Shown: positions 57,831-64,000 of the stretch, piece by piece
Position numbering within the stretch: the stretch's first letter is position 1
How the letters are laid out: each line of letters opens with the position of its first letter
From: Casuarina equisetifolia
Taxonomy: Eukaryota > Streptophyta > Magnoliopsida > Fagales > Casuarinaceae
Length of the DNA: 64,000 bases
Assembly: GCA_028551475.1 (NCBI GenBank)
Contig: CM052358.1
Coordinates: forward strand, 27,306,853-27,370,852
Direction: 5' to 3'
Made by a program: the position numbers and the translations under genes
The notes under the pieces: model-generated
Seen by the model: the letters and a program-made list of their open reading frames with translations, nothing else
Database searches by the model: none
Told to the model about the DNA's origin: nothing

Positions 57831-58060
57831 GAATAAATAAAGAAGAGAAATCAAGGCAAAACATCTTAATTAATTCTACCTCATACAAGCCGAAGTTGCA
57901 CTTACCGTTGAGGCAGATTCCACAAATTTGATACCGCCCGATGCTGCCATTTCCACGATCCCAGAAATTTCCATGAACCCCACAATTTTCGTGAAACAAT
58001 TTCACAGTCTAAGGCATGGAGTGAAATGTCACTTATAATCTTTTCGTTGGATTCCACATC
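57805..58060 (-). pseudogene. TNL-D, end of C-JID exon
   Basis: - strand 58050-57890 gives 'IISDISLHALDCEI', matching 'VISDISLHTLNSET' of TNL-A, and 'GGIKFVESASTVSATSA' against 'RGPIKFV' plus stop in TNL-A. The 'ctgcctcaacggtaagtgc' donor-like end is conserved in both. The rest of the exon and all LRRs are missing: homology stops at about 58060. Confidence 0.7.
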
Positions 58061-58069
58061 AGTGGTCAT

Positions 58070-59762
58070 GTATTAGGTAGCTTCTTTTATATCACACTTC
58101 ATTGTGGCCTACTTGTTTTCTTCATAAATGGGCTCTGAATTATTATATTAACAATACTAGATAGGGTTTAAAGACCCTTTAAACAAATATATTCACATCA
58201 TATTATTTTTTTATGAATGATCTTAAAGTTATTTGTTGTAATCATATTGTTAAACTAAATAAATTACTTTATCGATCTAAAATCAATCAAAATGATTTTC
58301 ATGAAAATTTTTTAATCATCTATTTTGAAAAATATAGATAATTGTGAAACTTTACTTGTAGCACACAAATTGCATCCAAAAACAACAAACCATGTCTGCT
58401 GGTAAGGGGGAAAAAAACTAGGGGCACACCAGATGTTTGTGAAAAGTCCCTAGTGAATGACGAACTAAATAGAGAGTAGTAAACACTAAGTAAAGTAGTA
58501 AAAAAAAATTCAAAAAACATAATTTTTCATAAATTTAGACATGAAAAAACACAATGCATTGACTAATACATGGAAGGGGGAAAAGACAAAAAAGGCTAGA
58601 ATAGTACCTGTTTCTAATACTATCTTAGAGAATAAGGGCCATCAAAAATCCTAAAATGAAATTCTTTTACTCAAGAATAAGAATATTTGTTTTTCTTATG
58701 AAAATTCAGGGAGACTTAGATATTAGATTTTAGGAGTGAAAGCTAATACAAGGAGATTTAGATACTGGGTCAAGGCCATATATGTATAAAGCCTTTACTT
58801 AATAAACAATGACAATATATAGCTAAGTAATGTTATTTTCTCAATACATATATTAGACATCTTTTCTTTTTATCCTAACTTCCTAAACAGTTCATTTATC
58901 TATTTATAAGAATTACATTTCTATGTGTAAGGTGAATAATGAACTTGTGGTCTTAAGTCCTCCCTTATTTGTTCCACTTAACTTGAGTTAATTGGGTTAT
59001 GCCATTTTGGTATGTATTGTGGATTGTAGGAAATGTAAACAAAACTAGTTGATTATAACTTATCTCAAGAGCAATCATTTGGATTCAAAGCAGAAGACGA
59101 GATAATGGGAGAAGGCTTTATGTGTTTGCTATTCACAATTACTCAGAATACAATGGATGTCCTATACAACTTTTAGAAACAATAAATGAATATAATCTAA
59201 TGAACTGGCGTAGGTTATTTACGTAGAAATATTGATTAGGCTTTCATCCATTCTCAACAATATATGATGAAGGTTAAGTAGCTCATGGAACTTGTCTTAA
59301 GAATTTCATCGATTTAGTACCGTGGAGGGATCTTTCTTTTCTTCGCTTTCTCTTTCTCTTTCTCTTTCTTGTTTTGTTTAGAGAAACGTAATGAATATAG
59401 AAGATGGATTTTTTAAGAGGGGAATGGCACCTCCCGCTGGCCTCATAAAACTATCCCTTGAAGTTATTGTTGTTGGTTTTTACCCAAAAACACAAATGAT
59501 TGTGGGAACTTTGTCTTTTACGATCAGAAAAATGTTTACAAGCTCAAATTATAGCACCATGGATTGATTACAACCTTAACTAAAAGACTATACAAGCAAG
59601 TGAAGTAGGTTCTGCTGCTAAAGTTGCAGCGGGTTACCTCTGCTTTTCAAGCTACTTGCGGGTTCTCTCATTTTGGAGAGAAACAGGCCAAGGGTCCTTT
59701 AGGTACTATCGTGCGAGCCATCCAACGTGGTAGCCACATGTCCCTTCTTTGATTATGCGTCT
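58070..59762. other. Unassigned AT-rich sequence with a pyrimidine tract
   Basis: No gene recognised. 59336-59370 is a (tttctc)n-like tract. A stretch at 59095-59215 has an open + frame ('RRRDNGRRLYVFAIHNYSEY') that I cannot assign. Confidence 0.4.
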
Positions 59763-60149
59763 TGTTAAGTTTGGAGTAAAATTAGTAAGGGTAATTATGT
59801 AACTACTATATTTGTATTGTGGGTAGTTTATAAGGGTTTCTCAGTCTTATTCTATTTAGGTCTCCTAGTCCTATTCTATTTGGATTTCCTTGGTACTTGT
59901 ATAAAAAGAAACCTTATGGGGAAACCTAGGTATGAGGTTGTGAGAGATTGAGAGAAAACAGAGGTTTTCTGTAAGCACTGTAAGCCCTCCTCATCATAGT
60001 GAAGAATTGCTCCTTAGGCCAGGGACGTAGGGATTATCCTGAACCTCGTAATTTCTATGTGTTCTTTACTTGACTAATATTCTCTTTGTGTGTGCGGTGA
60101 GATCCTGAGAGATTCCATGAGTTTAGATTCACATGTTTGTTTTCTAACA
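59763..60149 (+). repeat. Copia-3 5' LTR
   Basis: 387 bp with ends TGTTAAG...CTAACA (inverted TGTTA/TAACA). Followed after three bases by the primer site. The 3' LTR lies beyond the window, so age and target duplication cannot be judged. Confidence 0.82.
59900..59908 (+). promoter_or_regulatory. TATA box in the Copia-3 LTR
   Basis: 'tataaaaag' 138 bases into the LTR, followed by a G/A-rich stretch; a good position for the U3/R border. Confidence 0.6.
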
Positions 60150-60152
60150 AAC

Positions 60153-60164
60153 TGGTATCAAAGC
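60153..60164 (+). other. Copia-3 primer binding site
   Basis: 'tggtatcaaagc' differs at one position from the common TGGTATCAGAGC, complementary to initiator tRNA-Met. Confidence 0.8.
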
Positions 60165-60623
60165 TAGGTTCCTAAATTAGGACCAAGGCTCGTTCTTTGT
60201 CAGGCAGTTAGCGGAAGAACGACTGTTTTGATGTGTATTTAGCACACTACACACAAGAGGGAAGCTGTTAACAAAGGCTTTATTCAAAGAAGCTTTTATC
60301 GAACACTTGGTGTGTAACGCATGGAAGGAGAAGCTAAAACTGGCGTTTAAGGTACAGATTTTCTTCTCTAACCTTTGTTTGCGTGATTTCTGACTTCTTT
60401 GTGGCCGAAAAATCGATTGGAGTGTTGGGGGTTGTGTTGAACCTGTGAGCCCGAAAAGGGGATTTGTGATTCCTTTTTTGTTTGAGTGTTTTGTGGAGCG
60501 ATTTTGAGTTCTATAGACTCGTTGGAAGCCAATTTATTGATTGGTGTTCTTATTTCATCGGAAACCACTTTGGAACAGCGATAATCGGAGGAGAAACATG
60601 ACTGCAGCAGCAAAAACGGGTTC

Positions 60624-60906
60624 TGTTGACCTGATTTTGACCTAAAGTTGATCCAATCAAAGTTTGACCCGTTGACCGTTAACCATTGACCGGATCTGAA
60701 GACCCAGCCCAGCCTAGATCTAGACCCGATTTGTCAACCCGATCTAGTTGTATGTTGACCGTTGACTGAGCGATCATTGACTTTGACCATTGACCGTTGG
60801 TCGATGAGGTGTTGACCGTTGACCAAGTGATCATTGACTTTGACTTTGATTGTTAACCATTGACCAATTGAGCGTTGACTTTGACTATTGACCATTGACT
60901 TTGACC
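60624..60906 (+). repeat. TTGAC[C/T] motif array in the Copia-3 leader
   Basis: I count 20 copies of TTGACC or TTGACT on the + strand in about 285 bases, often as 'gttgaccgttgac' or 'attgactttgac'. The element TTGAC[C/T] is the W-box bound by WRKY factors. The array lies after the primer site and before the gag ATG, so in the transcribed leader. It could equally be a simple expanding repeat with no role. Confidence 0.75.
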
Positions 60907-60929
60907 GGATAGAATTTTCAGGTGTGACC

Positions 60930-61141
60930 ATGTTAAATTCATCTAATTTCCAAACTTGGAAGCCACGGATGAAAGATTACTTAATTAGTAGAGATTTGTA
61001 TGATGCTGTGGAAAAAGATTTTGCTAGGCCTGAGAAGCTGACTGATAAAGAGTGGGAGAAGTTGAATAAGAAAATTGTCTATCAAATTAGACAATTTGTT
61101 GAGGACAATATTTATCACCATATTGTACACAAGACTAAAGC
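60930..61141 (+). pseudogene. Copia-3 gag N-terminus
   Basis: From ATG 60930: 'MLNSSNFQTWKPRMKDYLIS', 'YDAVEKDFARPEKLTDKEWE' and 'IRQFVEDNIYHHIVHKTKA', the usual start of this gag family (SNFQ.W...M.DYL). The expected continuation 'LWKKLEALYEC' is not here but on the - strand at about 62530; instead the frame jumps to 'VGCKLV'. Confidence 0.85.
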
Positions 61142-61388
61142 TAGTGTTGGATGTAAGCTAGTTATGAAGAATGTTAGACATGTCCATGAGATTTGTTTCA
61201 ACTTGATCTCTACTGGCGTCCTTAATGATAAGGGATATGATAACTACTTTGGTGGTGGTAAATGGAAACTTAGTAGAGGTTCTCTTATACTTGCAAAAGG
61301 GCAGAAGGTCAGTACTCTCTACAAGACTGAAGCTAGTATTCAAAGAGGCAAGGTAAATATGGTGGAAGATAATCACATGAAGCAATGA
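61142..61388 (+). pseudogene. Copia-3 pre-integrase piece, forward copy (left arm of inverted repeat)
   Basis: 'VGCKLVMKNVRHVHEICFNL', 'GGGKWKLSRGSLILAKGQKV' and 'VNMVEDNHMKQ' form the segment between protease and HHCC finger. It is fused in frame to gag residue 70. The same segment occurs inverted at 61502-61738. Confidence 0.85.
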
Positions 61389-61738
61389 TCACAAGGCTTT
61401 AATTGCAAATCAGCACCATTGACTCTTGATATGATTTTGTTCTTTATCAAATGCTAAAGTTCCTTCTCACTGAGATGTCCAAGTCGCTTGTGCCATAGCT
61501 CCATGTGATTATCTTCCACGACATTTACATTGCCTCTCTGAATACTAGCTTCAGTCTTTAGAGAGTACTGACCTTCTGCCCTTTTGCAAGTATAAGAGAA
61601 CCTTTATTAAGTTTCCATTTACCACCACCAAAGTAGTTATCATATCATTCATCATCAAGGACGCCAGTAGAGATCAAGTTGAAACAAATCTCAGGGACAT
61701 GTCTGACATTCTTCAGAACTAGCTTACATCCAACATTA
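61142..61738. repeat. Inverted repeat, two arms of about 238 bp
   Basis: Arms 61142-61379 and 61502-61738 are reverse complements with scattered differences (for example 'gttggatgtaagctagtt' against 'aactagcttacatccaac'), separated by 122 bases that encode, on the - strand, the start of the HHCC finger. An RNA spanning it could fold into a long hairpin. Confidence 0.85.
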
Positions 61739-62612
61739 GTCTCCAAGACTACATCTCCAATGCCAACTATCTTTGCCTGTGCATTATTTCCCAAGCTAAC
61801 ACACCCAAAATCACCACCTGAATAAGATGTGAAGAACCTTTCATGTCGAGTAACATGAAAGGAGACACCTGTGTCGACAATCCAAGATGAAACTTGACAT
61901 GAGATGTTGATCTGAGAATCACAAAAGATCATAATATCCCCAATACCGGATGTAGTTGCCACTGTATCTTTTTCAACTTCCTTTTTTCTATTCCTTGATT
62001 CTTCTCCCTTGAGTATTCTGCAGTCTCTCTTATAATGGCCAAACTTACCACAGTGATAGCACTTGACATCTTTCCTCGAACGTGAGACTTCACGTGCTCT
62101 ATCAAAATTTGGTGCTCTACTCTTGCTTCTACCTCTACTTTTGCTTTTGTCTCTATTTCTGTCTCCATATCTGTTTCTCCCCCTTCTTTCTGAAACCAAT
62201 ACTTCTGTATGTCCATGTGCTCATTGCTCAATTATTTTGGTTTCTTCATTAAGCAAACCTTCATGAACTGACTTCACACTCAGAATGCCACCCAAAGTTG
62301 AGTTTGTGAGAGTGACTACCAATGTCTGCCAGCTATTAGGTAAGTTACTCAACAATAACATTGCTTGCAGTTCATCTTCTAGAACAATCTTTACCGTCAC
62401 TAACTGATTCACCAAAGACTTAAACTCATTCAAGAACTCTGTCATTGGCTGTCCTACCTTGTACTTCAAGTTAATGAACCTCTTAAGTAAGGAAACCTTA
62501 TTCTGAGGAGTCTTGCATTCATAGAGAGCCTCAAGCTTCTTCCATAACTCATTTCGGAGAGGACCTCTGTCATTAGCTGGAAAGCAACGTAGAGTCTCAT
62601 TTCGGAGAGGAC
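61385..62612 (-). pseudogene. Copia-3 gag, protease and HHCC finger, inverted
   Basis: Reading the - strand from 62612: 'NELWKKLEALYECKTPQNKV', 'YKVGQPMTEFLNEFKSLVNQ', 'ELQAMLLLSNLPNSWQTLVV', then an Arg/Ser-rich linker, a canonical knuckle 'CYHCGKFGHYKRDC' (about 62070-62029), the protease site 'WIVDTGVSFHVT' (DTG intact, about 61882-61847), 'GCKLVLKNVRHVPEICFN', and 'ELWHKRLGHLSEK' ... 'CDHC' at 61500-61390. This is the part of the polyprotein that should lie between 61141 and 62613 on the + strand. A stop splits gag from the knuckle frame near 62220, and others follow near 61645 and 61455. Confidence 0.88.
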
Positions 62613-62613
62613 C
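62548..62613 (+). repeat. 18-bp direct repeat at the right inversion breakpoint
   Basis: 'ctcatttcggagaggacc' occurs at 62548-62565 and exactly again at 62596-62613, ending within a few bases of where the sequence switches to forward integrase. Confidence 0.85.
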
Positions 62614-63625
62614 CCCGTCTAGAAGAAAACATGTTCTTGATTTGATTCATTCAGATGTGTGTATGTTGAAGGTGAAAACTCTTGGTGGTGCTACATATTT
62701 TGTTACCTTCATTGATGATCATTCTAGAAAGGTATGGGCTTTTGCACTAAAGACTAAGGATCAGGTTTTGGAGGTCTTTAAACAGTTTCATGCTATGGTT
62801 GAAAGAGCAACTAAAAGGAAACTGAAGTGCGTCCGTGCAGATAATGGAGGTGAATACAGAGGGCCGTTTGAAGAATATTACAAAACTCAGGGTATCAAGC
62901 TTAAGAAGACAGTTCCTAAAACTCCAAAGCATAATGGGGTTGCAGAACGGATGAACAAAACTATAGTTGAGAGGATTAGGTGTATGCTTTCACATTCTGG
63001 ATTATCTCAGTCATTTTGGGGTGAAGCTATATGTACTGCAGTAGATCTTATTAACCTGTCTCCTTCAGTTCCATTAAAAGGTGATCTACCTGAGAGAGTA
63101 TGGACTGGCAAGGAGGTTTCTTTTAAGCACTTGAGAGTATTTGGCTGCAGGGTGTCTGTTCACATTCCTAAAGACGAGAGGAACAAGCTTGATGATAAAG
63201 CTCAAGATTGCATCTTCTTGGGCTATGGACATGATGCTTTTGGATACAGATTATGGGATCCAGCTGTAAAGAAACTGATTAGAAGCAGAGATGTTATCTT
63301 CTTTGAAGATCAGACTATTAAAGATCTTAAGAAGACTGAAAAGCCAAGAGTTGTTAATGAAAATCTTAAGGATATAATCCCACCTTCTTCTTCCCCAGTA
63401 AGTGCACATAAAGGGGGAACTACACAAGAAGAGCCACTTGAGGATGTAGCAAGTGAAGAAGTTCCTGAAACTCCAGTTGTTGAAGAATCTGAAGGACATG
63501 TTGATAATCATTTAGTTGAGCCATCAACCCAGCCCCCACTGAGAAGATCTATTAGAGAGCGTCAAACTTCGATGAAGTATCCACCACATGAGTACTTGAT
63601 GCTAACTGATGGGGGAGAATCGTAA
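62613..63625 (+). pseudogene. Copia-3 integrase
   Basis: Forward frame beginning 'SRRKHVLDLIHSDVC', the usual end of the HHCC region, and open to TAA at 63623-63625. Core residues: Asp in 'HSDVC', Asp in 'VRADNGGEY' and Glu in 'NGVAERMNKT', here with 34 rather than 35 residues between the last two. 'LRVFGCRVSVHIP' and 'CIFLGYGHDAFGYRLW' follow, then a Pro/Glu-rich linker and 'PLRRSIRERQTSMKYPPHEY', the entry to RT. Catalytic residues are kept, but without a joined N-terminus it cannot be translated normally. Confidence 0.9.
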
Positions 63626-64000
63626 TGCTATGAGGAAGCTAATGAATGTGAGCACAAGAAAGAGTGGAAGAAAGCTATGCGAGAATAGATGAATTCCTTG
63701 CAGGAAAACCACACTTATGATCTTGTGACATTGCCTAAGGGTAGGATAGTACTTAAAAATAAATGGGTGTACAAGTTGAAGTCAGAAGAGAACAATCCAC
63801 TACCAAGGTACAAGGCGTGGTTAGTTGTGAAGGGTTATGGTTAGAAGAAAGGTATTGACTTTGAGGAGATTTTCTCTCCTGTGGTGAGGATGTCTTCAAT
63901 CAGAGTTATTCTTGCCTTGGCTGCTAGACTGAACTTGGAGGTAGAACAACTTGATGTGAAGACTACATTCCTTCATGGAGACTTGGAGAAAGAGATTTAT
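63626..64000 (+). pseudogene. Copia-3 reverse transcriptase, N-terminal part
   Basis: 'LKNKWVYKLKSEEN', 'YKAWLVVKGYG' then a stop, 'KKGIDFEEIFSPVVRMSSIR', 'LEVEQLDVKTTFLHGDLEKE' up to the window edge. Stops at 63623-63625, about 63686-63688 (in 'MRE*MNS') and 63842-63844 (for Gln in 'GYGQKKG') break it. The catalytic YVDD lies beyond the window. Confidence 0.88.

Larger units (their letters stand above)
59763..64000 (+). mobile_element. Copia-3, rearranged LTR retrotransposon (continues off the window)
   Basis: 5' LTR, primer site, leader, start of gag, then a segment in which gag-protease-HHCC is in reverse orientation, then integrase and RT in forward orientation to the window end. Motif content is Copia type. 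The inverted segment and several stops mean that it cannot make a normal polyprotein. Confidence 0.9.

Noticed and set aside
60624..60906. Open reading frames through the TTGACC array as a repeat protein
   Set aside because: The - strand frame at 60734-60931 arises from the repeat itself and has no start or stop conservation to support it.
62063..62266. Leu-rich + strand frame resembling a membrane segment
   Set aside because: Complement of the Arg/Ser-rich linker of inverted Copia-3 gag.

Overview
The window is plant nuclear DNA from a dicot-type genome: AT-rich, intron-bearing, crowded with decayed transposons, and carrying pieces of TIR-NB-LRR (TNL) resistance genes, a class missing from monocots. 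I cannot name the species. Most of the window is gene graveyard. I found only one ordinary protein gene that looks intact, a small secreted cysteine-rich protein at 34815-35231 (+). No rRNA, tRNA or CRISPR was recognised.

Layout. 1-4278: a degenerate L1-type LINE (+) with an 18-A tail. 4290-12660: mostly unassigned, with a two-exon relic of a NADP-malic enzyme gene (8496-8831, -) and copies of a local repeat (R). 12665-16090: two adjacent TNL pseudogenes (-), one running from the end of NB-ARC through the LRRs to the C-JID domain with splice sites still visible. 16081-27390: a duplicated block (elements B, S1, S2, S3) with a third TNL relic (21175-22140, -) and two 5'-truncated LINE tails. 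28030-32904: a second, longer LINE (+). 34815-35231: the cysteine-rich gene. 35780-45000: diverged tandem repeats (C, D) interrupted by Copia-1 (39152-44022, +), which has both LTRs and a 5-bp target duplication. 45300-45905: a fourth TNL C-JID relic with its repeat flank. 46000-50880: mostly unassigned.

51243-52607 is a 1365-bp LTR on the - strand with a tRNA-Asp-type primer site, directly abutting the truncated gag of Copia-2 (52608-56988, +). A fifth TNL tail lies at 57800-58060 (-). Copia-3 begins at 59763 (+) and runs off the right edge; its gag-protease part is inverted relative to the rest, and its leader holds about 20 TTGAC[C/T] motifs.

How it fits together: this looks like a TNL cluster, all copies on the - strand, that grew by segmental duplication and was then broken by LINE and Copia insertions, nearly all on the + strand. 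The disabling changes I read are often C-to-T or G-to-A transitions, as expected for silenced, methylated repeats. I found no convincing new multi-gene system. The strongest leads are the rearranged Copia-3, its motif array, the secreted cysteine-rich gene and the malic enzyme relic. All similarities were judged by eye.
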